Source: Typhlomys cinereus (lineage: Eukaryota > Chordata > Mammalia > Rodentia > Platacanthomyidae). Taken from it: DNA of 64,000 bases. The stretch is from assembly GCA_023101885.1 (NCBI GenBank), contig JALPQD010000295.1, forward strand, positions 2,021,939 to 2,085,938. Direction: 5' to 3'. This document shows, one piece after another, positions 10,637 through 22,861 of this stretch (the first letter of the stretch is position 1; each line of letters begins with the position of its first letter). The notes below the pieces were generated by a model. The model had not been told where the DNA came from. It made no database searches and saw only the letters and a list, made by a program, of their open reading frames with translations. The position numbers were made by a program, and so were the translations under genes.

Positions 10637-13600
10637 ATGTCTGGAATTAAAAATATTTTCTGCATTATTACATTAAATGTTAATGGAATTAACTCACCGA
10701 TCAAGAGACACAGATTACAAACTTGGATTAAAAATCACAATTCATCAATCTGCTGCCTGCAGGAAACCCATCTCACCACAAAAGGTAGGCAAATCCTAAA
10801 AATAAAAGGCTGGTCAAAATGCAATCGGACAAAGTGGACTTCAAACCAAAAAAAAATCCTAAGAGACACATGGATACTACATTTTAGTCACGGATACAAT
10901 TCACCTGGAAGACTTCACAATACTGAACATATATGCATCAAACCCCCCCCCCACATTCATTAAGCAAACCCTACAACTTCTAAAGCAAGAATCAATCCCC
11001 AAATGATAATTCTTGGGGATTTCAACACTGCCCTCTCAACATGGGATAGATCAACGGCAAAAATCTTAACAGAGACACTTTGGAGCTTAATCAAACCCTT
11101 ACTGAAATGGACCTTACAGATCTCTATCGAACTTTACATCCACGCACCAAAGAATACACATTTTTCTCAGCAGCACACAGAACTTTCTCCAAAATAGATC
11201 ACATATTGGGCCACAAAACAAATCTCCACATATACATGAAAGTTGAAATTATAGACTGTACCCTTTCAGACCATCACGGCCTAAAGCTTGACATCCACAA
11301 CACAACAAGTAACAGAAAATACACTAACTCCTGGAAAATAAACTCTATGATGCTGAATGAGAATTGGATTCAGGAAGAAATTAAAAAGGAAATTCAAGAT
11401 TTCCTGAAAGTGAACGATAATGAAAATACAACTTACCAAAATGTCAGGGACACAATGAAAACTGTCCTAAGAGGTAAGTTCCTCTTAATGTCTACATCAA
11501 AAAAATGGAAACATCAGAAATAAACAACTTAACAATGCAGCTTAAAGCTTTAGAGAAACTAGAGCAATCTGATCCCAAAAGCAGTGGAAGGGAGGAGATT
11601 AGCAAAATAAGGAGAGAAATACCTGAAATTGAGATTAGGAAAATGACACAGAAAATCAACGTCAAAAATCTGGTTTTTTGAAAAAATCCATAAGATTGAT
11701 ACACCCCTAGCTAAATTAACCAAAAGCAGGAGAGAGAAAACCCAAATTAACAAAATCAGAAATGAACATGGAGTTATCACTACTGATACCCAAGAAATCC
11801 AGAGAATTATAACATCATATTTCAAAAACTTATACTCTGTAAAGTTTGACAACACAAAAGAGATGGATGAATTTCTAAGTAAACACAACTTACCTAAATT
11901 GAATCAAGAAGTTGTGAATTATTTAAATAGTCCTATAACATATAAGGAAATCGATGAAGTAATCTTGCATTTGCCCACCAAGAAATGTCTTGGGCCAGAC
12001 GGATTCAGCACAGAGTTCTACCAGATATTTAAGGAGTCAATAACACCAATACTCCTTAAACTGTTCCATCAAATAGCAAAGGAAGGAACACTACCAAATT
12101 CCTTCTATGAAGCTAATATCGTTTTAATCCCAAAACTTAATAAAGATACACTTAAAAAAGTAAACGATAGACCAATCTCTCTGATGAACACAGATGCAAA
12201 GATTCTCAACAAAGTCTTAGTAAATTGATTCAAAAACATATCAAAACATCATCCATGGGGATCAAGTAAGCTTCATCCCTGGCACACAAGGTTGGTACAA
12301 CATACACAAATCAATAAATGTAATTCACAATATAAACCAGTCCAAGACCACATGATACTCTCGATAGATGCAGAAAAAGCTTTTGAAAAGATCCAACAGC
12401 CCTTTATGATCAAAACCCTAGAGAAGGTTGGAATGGAATGAACCTTTATCAATATAATAAAAGCTGTATACAACAAGTGAACAGCAAGGATTCTACTCAT
12501 TGGGGAAAAACTTGAAGCATTCCTGCTTCGATCAGGAACTAGACAAGAAAGGAACATAAAAGGAATTCAAATCGGCAAGGGAGAAGTCAAGTTATCCCTA
12601 TTTGCAGACCACATGATCTCATACCTCAGTGATCCCAAATACTCCACCAGGCAGCTCCTGGAACTAATAGAGATGTTCACCAGGGTGGCAGGATACAAAA
12701 TAAATGTGCAAAAATCAGTGGCCTTCCTATATGCCCAGAATGAAAGAAGTGAAATAGCCCTGAGATAAACAATCCCATTTACTATAGCCCCTAAAAAATG
12801 AAATACCTCTGTAAAACTTAACCAAGGAAGTAAGAAATCTTTGTAATGAAAACTTTAAAACCCTAAAGAAAGAAATTGCAGAAGACATCAGAAGGTGGAA
12901 AGACCTCCCATGTTTCTGGATTGGCAGAATCAACATCATAAAAATGACCATCCTACCAAATGCATATACAAATTCAATGCTATACCAATTAAAATCCCAA
13001 AGCAATTCTTTTAAGAAGTTGACCAAACAATCTCAAAATTCATATGCAGGCACAAAAGACCCAGGATAGCAAAAACAATCCTGAGTAACAAAAACAATGC
13101 TGGACATATCACCATACCAAACCTTAGTCTATACTACAAATCTATAGTTGTAAAAACAGCCTGATACTGGCTCCAAAATAGACACACAGATGAATGGATA
13201 AGGGTTGAAGACCCAGATATAAGCCCACTAAATTACAGCCATTTGGTCTTTGACAAAGGGGCCCAAAGAATCCAATGGAAAAAGAAGAGCATCTTCAACA
13301 AATGGTGCTGGCAAAACTGGATCTATGCATGCAGAAGATTAAAACTGGACCCGTAATTGTCACCATGTACAAGAATTAATTCCAAATGGATCAAGGACCT
13401 CAATATAAGGACAGCGACGATAAAAGCCACAGTTGAAAGGGTAGGAACCTTCCTCTAGCTAGTTGGACTAGGCCAACAGTTCCTAACGGACATCCAATAA
13501 CACAGTCACTACAACCAACACTCAACAGATGGGATGTTGTGAAATTAAAGAGCTTCTGTTCAGATAAAGAGATTGTAACTGGAGCACAAAGGCAACCCAC

Positions 13601-14330
13601 GGAATTGGATAAAATCTTCACTAGCCACATATCTGGTAGAGCTCTATTATTCAGAGTGCACAAAGAACTTAGAAAACTACACACCAAGGAAACAAGTGGG
13701 CCAATTAAAAAATGCCCCTTGGAACTTAACAGAAACTTTACCAGGGACAAAATTCAAATGTCTAACAAATATCTTTAAAAATGCTCCACTTCCTTAGCCA
13801 TCAGGGAAATGCAAATCAAAACTTCCCTGAGATATCATCTCACTCTGGTCAGGATGGCAAAAATCCACAACACAAACAACACAAAGTGCTGGAGAGGATG
13901 TGGAGAGAGGGGAACTCTCCTACATTGCTGGTGGGAATGCAGGCTCATACAACCACTCTGGTGAGCCATCTGGCGATTCTTAAAGAAGTTAATGATTGAA
14001 ATGCCATATGACCCTGCTACTCCACTTTTGGGAATAACTCCCCATACAGCAAAAATTCACCTCGATAGCACAAGCATGACCATGTTCCTAGCAGCACTGT
14101 TTACAATAGCAAAGTCATGGAATCAACCCAAAAGTCCAACAGTTGATGAGTGGATAAAGAAAATGTGGTACATTTATACAATGGAATAGTACTCAGCCAT
14201 CAAAAATGTTGAATTAATGCAATTTGCCAAGCAATGGATGGAATTAGAAACAATTATTTTGAGTGAAGTATCCCAGACACAGAAAATTAAGCACCGTATG
14301 TACTCCCTAAGAGGTACTAGGTGGATCCTA
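10637..14330 (+). pseudogene. L1 ORF2 pseudogene (endonuclease / reverse transcriptase)
   Basis: Remains of the roughly 1270-residue protein that nicks target DNA and primes reverse transcription. The endonuclease part shows the QETHLTTK (near 10763) and GDFNTALSTWDRS (near 11005) motifs. The reverse-transcriptase part shows [15 protein letters not shown] (near 11980). The catalytic box at 12601-12612 reads F-A-D-H instead of F-A-D-D. The C-terminal cysteine region is near 13890-13960. Many frameshifts and stops are present. A 57 bp in-frame gap relative to the copy at 39.2 kb lies at 12541-12547, between two AGACAAG repeats. Confidence 0.9.
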
Positions 14331-15377
14331 GTACCAAACCCACTGAGAGACACATTCAAAGATAAACCTCTGTAATACCTACAGTAATTGTACAGATTAT
14401 AAACAGGAGGGAGGGAGAAGGAGGGCCCCATCAGAAACAAGGAGAGAGGGGACCATGTTACAGCAGAGAAAATAGGCCACCATCAAAGACTGCAAGTAAG
14501 TAATGAGACATCTGGTTAAGTTCACAGACTTTCCTTCCTGATCATATGCAACTGATGGGGTATGATCTCACCAGAAGGGGTGGGCATATAGGCTACCTGA
14601 TAGAAAGTAACCATTTTGCAAATGGGTGATTGACCCCCCTCTCACCACGGTCTCCTACTTTTATTACATCTACCTTTGACTATACTCTTATAACAAGACT
14701 CTAATTTAACCGGTTTTTATCTCTGGCTAGGAGGTGAATTCCAATACCCATCAGGATGGAGCCAAGGGCATTTCAGGAGCATCAAAACCGAAAAAAAAAA
14801 TCAACAAACCGTAATTCAGAACATCAAGGACTCTATATCAACCACTTGGAACTGGGCCAGCCTAAGCTCTCCCCATCCTGAAGATCAAGGAAATTTGCGG
14901 AGGAGGGGGCGGTAAGACTGTAAGAGCACAAGGATGGGAGGAACAATGATATGCAAGATACTCCACACAAGTTAGGGCCGAAGAAATCATAATAGGACTT
15001 TGCATGACCTGTGCTATGTCCAACACATTATTGACCCCACAATGTCTTGTATGGACTAAAGGCACTAGGATCCTTCGAGGCTAGGGACTGACAGTCAGAG
15101 TAGTGTTCCTAAGCTTAAGGGGAACACAGGAAAAGGTTCTGGGATATTCACCTGGGTCCTTGCACGTCATCGGAGAGGAGGACCCAGAGGAGAGTTTGGC
15201 ATGCAAAGTAAAGGATGTTCTGGGGATTGGGGGGAGAGGCACTGGAGAATGGGGAGGGAGGTGTGAGGAGAATGGAGGAGCAAGGGGTTCAGAGGGAGGT
15301 GGAGGGAGGGAGGGAACCAGAGGGAGAGAGGGAACCGGTGTACCTGTTAAGTTCGTATGAGCGGAAATAAAGAAAAT

Positions 15378-15968
15378 GTTATTTATTTGTGATGTTTCCA
15401 TTTTTTGATGTAGTCATTTAGAGTTATGAACTTAACTCTTAGGTCAGCTTCCATTGTGTCCCAAAGATTTCGATAAGTTGTATTTTCATTATTGTTCACT
15501 TTCAGAACATCTTGAATTTCCTTTGTAATTTCTTCCTGAATCCAATTCTCATTCAGCATCATAGTGTTTAGTTTCCAGGAGTTAGTGCATTTTCTGTTGA
15601 TTGTTGTGTTGTGGATGTCAAGCTTTAGACCACGGTGGTCTGATAGGGTACAGGCTAGAATTTCAACTTTCCTGTATATGTGGAGATTTGTTTTGTGGCC
15701 CAATATGTGATCTATTTTGGAGAAAGCTCCGTGTGCTGCTGAGAAAAATGTGTATTCTTTGGTGCGTGGATGTAAAGTTCGATAGAGATCTGTAAGGTCC
15801 ATTTCAATAAGAGTTTGATTAAGTTCCAATGTGTCTCTGTTAAGTTTTTGACCTGTTGATCTATCCCATGTTGAAAGGGTGCTGTTGAAATCCCCATGGA
15901 TTATCATTTGCATCTTGGTTTCTCACTTTAGATGCTGGAGGGTTTGCTTAATAAATGTCGATGAGCCC
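15378..15968 (-). mobile_element. Minus-strand L1, 5'-ward continuation (ORF2 endonuclease region)
   Basis: Directly continues the element that stops at 9377: the ORF2 sequence runs on without loss across the insertion. It covers the end of the endonuclease domain and the linker, including a GDFNSTLSTWDRS-type motif (near 15875). It ends abruptly at about 15968 after GAGCCCATA, where the sequence jumps to the reverse-transcriptase region of another L1. Confidence 0.9.
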
Positions 15969-17800
15969 ATAAAATGAGATTGTTTCTCTAATGACTTTTT
16001 TTTCACTTTTTCCATCCTTGGTGTATAGGAAGGCTACTGATTTTTGCATGTTTATTTTGTTTATTTGCCACTCTGCAGAACTTCTCTATTAGTTCCAGGA
16101 GTTTCCTGATGGAGGTTTTAGGATCACTCATGTATACAATCATGTCATCTGCAAATAGAGATAACTTGACTTCTTCCTTTCTGATTTGAATGCCTTTTAT
16201 CTCCCTTTCTTGTCTTATAGCTCTAACTAAGACTTCAAGTACAATATGGAATAAAATGGTGAGAGTGGACAGCCTTGTCTTGTTCCTGATCAAAGTGGGA
16301 ATACTTCAAGTTTTTCCTTATTGAGTATAATCTTTGCTGTTGGCTTGTTGTATACAGCTTTCATTATGTTGATAAAAGTTCCTTCCATTCCAACTGTCTT
16401 TAGGGTTTTGATCATAATAGGATGTTGGATCTTGTCAAAAGCTATTCCTGCATCTATTGAGAACATTATGTGTTCTTGGACTTTGATTGGATTACATTTA
16501 TTGATTTGCGTATGTTGAACCAACCTTGCGTGCCTGGGATAAAGCTACTTTTGATATGTTTTTGAATCTAATTTGCTAAGATTTTGTTGAGAGTTTTTGC
16601 ATCTGTGTTCATCAAAGAGATTGGCCTATAGCTTTCTTTTTTAAGTGTATTTTTATAAGGTTTGGGGATTAGTATGATATTAGCTTCATAGAAAGAATTT
16701 GGAAGCTATTTTATGGAACAGTTTAAGGATTATTGATCCTAGTTGTTCTTTAAATGTCTGGTAGAATTCCGTGCTGAGTCCATCTAATCCAGGATATTTT
16801 TTGGTGGATAGATTCGAGATACTTCCTCAATTTCCTCATTTGTTATAGGACTATTTAAATAATTCAAAAGTTTCTGATTCAATTTAGGTATGTCGTGCTT
16901 ACTCAGGAATTCATCCATTTCTTTTGTGTTATTAAATTTCATGGAGTGTAAGTTTTTGAAATTGACCTTATAATTTTCTGAATTTCTTGGGTATCAGTTG
17001 TGATAACTCCAATTTCATTTTTATTTTTGTTAATTTGGATTTTATATTTCTTGATTTTGGTTAGTTACCTAGGGATGTAGCAAGATTATTCATTTTTTTC
17101 AAATAACCATCTTTTCATCTGGTTGCCTCTTTGAGTCATTTTCTTTATCTCAATTTTGGATACTTCTTCCCTGATTTTGATAATCTCTTCTCTTCTACTG
17201 CTTTTGAGATTATATTGCTGTTGTATCTCTAAAGCTTTAAGCTGCATTGTTAATTATTTACTTGTGGTGTTTCTTTTTTTGATACAGGCACTAAGAGCTA
17301 TAAACCTGCCTCCTAGGATGGCTTTCATTGTGTCACAAAGATTTTGATATGTTGTATTTTCATTATCATTCACTTCTAGGAAATCTTGAATTTCCTTTAT
17401 GTTTTCTTCCTGAACCCATTTCTCATTCAGCATCATAGTAATTAGTTTCCAAGATTTAGTGTATTTTCTGCTGTCTGTTGTGTTGTGGATGTCAAGCTTT
17501 AGACCATGGCTGTCTGACCGGGTACAGGCTATAATTTCAACTTTCCTGCATATGTGGAGAATCATTTTGTGGCCCATATGTGCTCTATTTTGGAGAAAGT
17601 TTTGATTTAGTTCCAATGTGTTTCTGTTGAGTTTTGGCCTGTTAATCTATCCCATGTTGAAAGTGCAGTATTGAAATCCAAGGTATTATCATTTTTGGGA
17701 TTGATTTCTTGTTTTAGATGTTGTAGCATTTGCTTAATGAATTTTGAGGAGCCCATATGAGGTGTGTTTATGTTCAGTATTGTGAAGTATTCCTGGTGAA
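15969..17800 (-). mobile_element. Older minus-strand L1, ORF2 part only
   Basis: Reverse-complement L1 ORF2 from the reverse-transcriptase region (15975 onward) to the endonuclease domain (17400-17790). More substitutions and small gaps than the neighbouring copies. The catalytic box at 16144-16155 still reads F-A-D-D. It lacks the 3' part of ORF2 and the 3' UTR, and similarity fades at about 17800. Multiple stops; inert. Confidence 0.85.
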
Positions 17801-18090
17801 TTGGATGGTTGTTACAGTGGCTACTGCTGGCATTTAAGTCTGGAGTACATTGGTTGTAGTCTGGGGAGAGAAATTGATTTCCAACTTAAAGTCTCCTGTG
17901 CAATTTATTTTTTAAAGTTGTCTGTATTATTTTACTAAAGTAAGATCTCAAAGAAAGCCTGGACTAGCAAAACAGATTTTTCTTTGACATAGACAGTTCA
18001 ATTTTCATGATTCATACAAGTGCAGTGTGAAGCAAGTACACAGTATTTTCAACAGCATCCAATTACACTGCACGACCTCGTCTACATCAA
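17801..18090. other. Unassigned unique sequence
   Basis: AT-rich, with no ORF or repeat that I recognise. Confidence 0.5.
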
Positions 18091-18625
18091 CAACAAGTGC
18101 ATTATTCAGCTTTTTATTACTGTAACCAAATACTGGATACTGAGTAACTTCTAAACAAAGGAGATTTATTAAGCTCATGGCTCTGCATGTCTAAGAACCT
18201 GGCCCTGACCTCCTCTCAACTCTGATGGTAACAATAAGTGCAAGAGCTTATGGCAAAAGGAGAAACCAAAAAACCATGTTTTTCTTTTTTTTTAATGATT
18301 TATTTATTTTCCCCAATCATACAAACTTAATAGGTACTATTAAAAACCGTGTTTTTCTAAGGACTCTTTCTTCCAAGAACTAACTCAAAAGCCCAGTGAG
18401 AACTACCTTTATTCTTCTTAAGTTGGGTCTACTCTCACTGGGATGTACCTCTTAAAGTTCCATCTCTAGCATCACCACATAAGGGACTGAGGTTCCAACA
18501 CACAAATGCCAAGTGGATATACTCAGACCATATAGAAACAGTCACACCCAGGAGTCCTTATTCATAAAATATTGGGGCAGTTTTTAGCAATCAATGGAGT
18601 GTGTTTTTCTTTACCTTATCTGAAC
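18091..18625. repeat. Old interspersed repeat, family not assigned
   Basis: The opening (CAGCTTTTTATTACTGTAAC near 18108) and later text such as CCACATAAGGGACTGAGG resemble an old mammalian non-LTR or DNA-transposon repeat with a start common in rodent URR1/MER-like elements. The family is uncertain. A 56 bp L1 tail is inserted in it at 18286-18341. Confidence 0.4.
18286..18341 (-). mobile_element. Micro L1 insertion (about 56 bp of 3' end)
   Basis: T-run followed by the reverse complement of the L1 3' terminus (CATACAAACTTAATAGGTAC). It is flanked by AAAAACCATGTTTTTCT (18269-18285) and AAAAACCGTGTTTTTCT (18342-18358), a 17 bp target duplication with one mismatch. An extreme 5' truncation. 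Confidence 0.85.
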
Positions 18626-18729
18626 AGGTAAATTTTATTTTATTAAGGAACACGTTTCTTGGAAAAAATTCCTGGCTTGCAAACATTTCACTGAAAACTG
18701 GCCTTCAAGAGTAAAGGAGGGTTCCTCCC

Positions 18730-19130
18730 GTGCCCCTGCCTGCCCAAGGTGGGACTCACTCCCGGTCAGTTGGTCTTCCATCTCAGATGAGTTACCCAGC
18801 CCCTAGGTCGCCCCTTGTTTCAGCTTCTCCCACCAGCCAGCCTGGGCAACACCCAGGCTGCCTGCGGTTTGCCTGGCCCACGCCCTGGGCCCCGGCCCTT
18901 TTGTTATGCCTGCCCCTCTGCCCGCTCGACCAAGATGGGACTTGCTCAGGAGTCCTCCATCCCAGGTGAGTTACCCAGCCCCCAGGTCACCCCGTGACCC
19001 AGCTCCTCCCACCAACCATCCCGGGCAACACCCAGGCTGCCTCTGGTTCACCCCAGGCCCTTTTTTCTTCCCACCTGCCTGTCCGCCCCACCAGAACAGG
19101 ACTTGCTCTGGGTCCTCCATCCCTGGAGCC
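18730..19130 (+). repeat. Tandem L1 5' UTR promoter monomers
   Basis: Two full and one partial GC-rich units. The anchor GGGACT/AGGACT recurs at 18751, 18937 and 19098 (spacing 186 and 161 bp), with shared text such as GAGTTACCCAGCCCC and GGGCAACACCCAGGCTGCCT. This is the monomer organisation known for rodent L1 promoters; its sequence differs from the monomers at 35.7 kb. Confidence 0.85.
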
Positions 19131-19706
19131 TGGGGGCGCCACTAAGCCAAGTCCCAGGTGAAGAGTTCTGCCATCACCATCAGCTCCTCTGCCCCTTTGA
19201 ACCACCGGGGACCCTCGCTGGTGGCCCAGGGAGGACACACTGCTACTCAGAATTCAACAGAAACCAAAGAAAACCCAAGCAAAGCTCTAAGGGACAAAGG
19301 CCATGCATCTGAAGTCCTCTAAAATCATCCTATCACATGGGAAAGATTCTTCACATCCAGCCCAAAGATAAGTAAACCTCTTTTTTTTAACCATACTGCT
19401 CCTTTTTAGTATTAATCACTGTAGATTAACTTTTCCATACAGCCACCCCCAAAATATATACAACTCCAGGGATTATACCACTCACCTTCATATATCACCA
19501 AGATACTAAATCATAAAAGTGCACTACCATACTAATATTCATCCCCTGTCTACTTAACCTGACTTAACTGATGTGCTAACAGCCTAATAGCCTCATCTAG
19601 GAAATAATACTAACAACAGACAGATGAACCCAAGAGTAGTAATACCAACAAAATTAGTTCAGTCAAAAACACATGGAACTAAAAGGTCTTAAGAGAGAAA
19701 ACAACA

Positions 19707-20775
19707 ATGCCCAAGTCAAAGTGTGATCCATGAGAAATAAAACCCAGGAAGACAAATCTCTTACCGAAAGAATTAACCCCATAATGATGGATTCCAACCA
19801 GAACAAATTCACAGAAAATAACCTATAAAGCCAGAACCAAGATACCGACTTTCAAAGCATGATCATTACCATGATTAATAGCATGAAAGAGGAAATCTGG
19901 GAGGAATTAAACAACTGCATCAACCACTTTGAACAGGAAAACAACAGACACTTGGAGGAGTTGAGAAAAACAGTTCAAGAAACAAAAATAGACTTAGAGC
20001 AGTTAAAACAGTCTCAGGCAGTTTAAAATCGAATTAAAAGACAAGTTATCTTCAACCCAAAACTCAACAGAGAGTCTTATCAGCAGAACAAATGAAGCAG
20101 AAAATAGAATTTCAAATCTTGAACACAAAGTGGGAGAATTAACCAACTCAATGGACGAGGTTCTTAAAGCCAAAAAGATACTTGAGAGGAATATTCAAGA
20201 GATATGGGACACCCTGAAGAAGCCTAACATGCGCATTCATGGAATCTACCACCAGCAAGAATCCCAAAATACCGCACCTGAGGAAATTTTTCAAATTATC
20301 ATAAATGAAAACTTTCCTCAACTAAAGAATGAGAGGCCCATCCAAATACAAGAGGCATTCCGCTCCGCACCCCAAACAGATATGACCAAAATAGAAACTT
20401 GCCACAGCAAATAATAGTCAAAACACTCCATATTCAAGACAAAGAAAAGGTGCTGAGAGCTTCAAGGGAAAAAAAAAAAGTCACTTTTAAAGGTAAACCT
20501 ATTAAAATAACAAATGACTTCTCAATGGAAACAGTAAAGCAAGAAGAGCTTGGACAGATGTACTTCAAATATTGAATGAGCAAAAATGTCAACCCAGACT
20601 GATATACCCGTCAAAACTATCCGTCATGATCAAGGGAGAAAGAAAAGTTTTCCAGCACAAAGACAATTTGAAGGCTTACATATCTACCAAACCAGGCCTT
20701 CAAAAAATGCTAGAAATGATATTCAAGCTTGAAGAAAAAAACAAGCGTATTCAGGAGGACAGAAAGGAAGTATAA
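19707..20775 (+). pseudogene. L1 ORF1 pseudogene
   Basis: L1 ORF1 chaperone relic. The ATG at 19707 opens the same M-P-K-S-K start as the copy at 9530, but the frame breaks within about ten codons (GTGTGATCC). The coiled-coil region (about 19920-19980) and the C-terminal RNA-binding half (20130-20775, with RPIQIQEAF and QPRLIYPSKLSVM) are recognisable in shifted frames. TAA is at 20773-20775, the same place as in the other copies. Confidence 0.85.
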
Positions 20776-20827
20776 TACCACCAAAACCTAAATGTCAAAC
20801 AATACACTGACAAAAGCCACTAAACAT

Positions 20828-21560
20828 AAAACTGGACCCATACTTGTCACCATGTACAAGACTTAATTCCAAATGCATCAAGGACCACAATGTAAGGCCA
20901 GAGATTATAAAAACCTTCCTTTAAAGTGTAGGGAACTCTCTTGAGCTGATTGGACTAGGCCAACAGTTCCTAATCGGAAATACAATAGTGCAGTCAATAA
21001 AACCAACACTCAACAGATGGGATCTTATGAAATTAAAGAGCTTCTGTTCAGATAAAGAGATTGTAACTCAAGCACAAAGGCAACTCATGGAATGGGAGAA
21101 AGTTTTCACTAACCATATATCTGATAGAGCTCTATTATCCAGAGTTCACAAAGAACTTAGAAAACTAAACACCAAGGATACAAATGGCCCTATTAAAAAC
21201 TGTGCCTTGGAACTTAAAAGAAACTTTACCAAGGATGAAATTAAAATGTCTAACAAATATCTTAAAAAATGCTCCACATCCTTAGACATCAGGGAAATGC
21301 AAATCAAAACCTCCCTGAGATATTATTTCACTCTGGTCAGGATAGCAAAAATCCACAATACAATCAACACCAAATGCTGGAGAGGATGTGGAGAGAGGGG
21401 GACTCTCCTACATTGCTGGTGGAAATGCAGGCTCATACAACCACTCTGAATTAATGCAATTTGCCAAGCAATGGATGGAATTAGAAACAATTATTTTGAG
21501 TGAAGTATCCCAGACACAGAAAATTAAGCACCGTATGTACTCCCTAATAGGTTCTAGGTA
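20828..21560 (+). pseudogene. L1 ORF2 remnant (C-terminal fragment only)
   Basis: Starts at ACTGGACCCATACTTGTCACC, which in the copy at 35.7 kb lies near position 40050. The endonuclease and reverse-transcriptase domains are therefore gone. A fragment of about 150 codons (20988-21449) covers the region before the cysteine-rich C-terminus. A second 251 bp deletion at about 21447 then joins CCACTCT to GAATTAATGC. No function is possible. Confidence 0.85.
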
Positions 21561-22610
21561 GATCCTAGTACCAAACCCACTGAGAGACACATTCAAAGAT
21601 AAATCTCTGTAATACCTAGTGTAATTGCAAAGATTATAAACAGGAGAGAAGGGGAAGGAGGGCCCCGCTAGAAACAAGGAGAGAGGGGATCATGCCACAG
21701 CAGAGATAATAGACCACCATCAAGGACTGCAAGTAAGAAATGAGACATCTGGTTAAGCTCACAGACTGTCCTTTCTGGTCACTTGTAGCTGATGGGGTAT
21801 GATCTTACCAGAAATGGGGTGTCATACAGTCTGACAGATAGAAGGTAACCATTTTGCAATGGGAGAGTGACCCACTCCTCACTGCAGTCTCCTACTCTTA
21901 TTCCATCTACCTTTGAATCTATCTTTATAATAAGACTCTATTTTAACAGCTTTTTAATCTCTGGCCAGGAGGTGACATCCAATACCCATCAGGATGGAGC
22001 GAAGGGTATTACAGGAGCAGCAAAACTGAAAAAAATCAACAAACCATAATTCAGAACATCAGAGGCTCTATATCAACCACTTGGAATCAGGCCAGCCTAA
22101 TCTCTCCCCATCCTGAAGCTCAGGGAAATTTGTGGAAGAGGGGGCGGTAAGATTGTAAGAGCACAAGGATGGGAGGAGTCATGATATGCAAGATACTCCA
22201 CACAAGTTAGGACCGAAGCAATTATAATAGGACTCTGCATGATCTGTGCAATGACCACATGTCATTGACCCCTCAAAATCTAGCATGGACTAAAGGCACT
22301 AGGATCCTTAGAAGCAAGGGATTAATAGTCATAATAGTGTTCCTATACTTAAGGGGAACACAAGAAAGATTTCTAGGAAATGCCATTGAGTCCTTACACC
22401 TCATCAGAGAGGAGGACCCAGAGGAAAGTTTGATATACACATTAAAGGATGCTTCAGAGATGGGGGGAGGGGGCACTGGGAGAAAGGGAAGGAGGGGGGA
22501 AAGGAAAGGGTTAAAGGGGGGAGGGAACAGGGAGGTCCAGAGAGGGGTGGAGGGAGGGAGGGGGACAGGGGTACCTATTACATTTGCATGAGCGGAAAAA
22601 AAAACATATA

Positions 22611-22861
22611 TAAAGTGATTTGATATTATAAATGATACATGAAAGTAAATGTATTTTGTTCTCTTAAAGTCAAAGTCTATTACCACCAAGATTTTATTTT
22701 AAGTGTTTTTTAATCAAATCAATTGTTTATCAGCACATGAAAGTCTTTGTAAAAGTACTTGATAATTGTTGTATAATGTCTTTTTCATTATGTCTATGTG
22801 TGACACTTCAAAATGTGCTATTCCCTTTTGCCCCCTTTACTTCAATTAAGACATGTATGTC
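22611..22861 (+). other. 3'-transduced flank carried by the L1
   Basis: Unique AT-rich sequence between the L1's own A-run and a second A-tail, inside the target-site duplications. It has no L1 similarity. It must come from the genomic site downstream of the source L1. Confidence 0.8.

Larger units (their letters stand above)
9378..15377 (+). mobile_element. L1 retrotransposon, near full length, nested in a minus-strand L1
   Basis: Runs from a short GC-rich 5' UTR remnant (9385-9529) through ORF1 (9530-10579), ORF2 (10637 to about 14330) and a roughly 1 kb 3' UTR ending in the G-rich tract and ATGAGCGGAAATAAAGAAAA. Its 5' UTR shares the CTAGGTAAGC-type promoter sequence of the copy at 35.7 kb but keeps only a fraction of one monomer. 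The flanks GTCATTTATTTGT (9365-9377) and GTTATTTATTTGT (15378-15390) are a target-site duplication with one mismatch. The disrupted minus-strand L1 reads through continuously once this element is removed. Both ORFs are broken. Confidence 0.93.
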
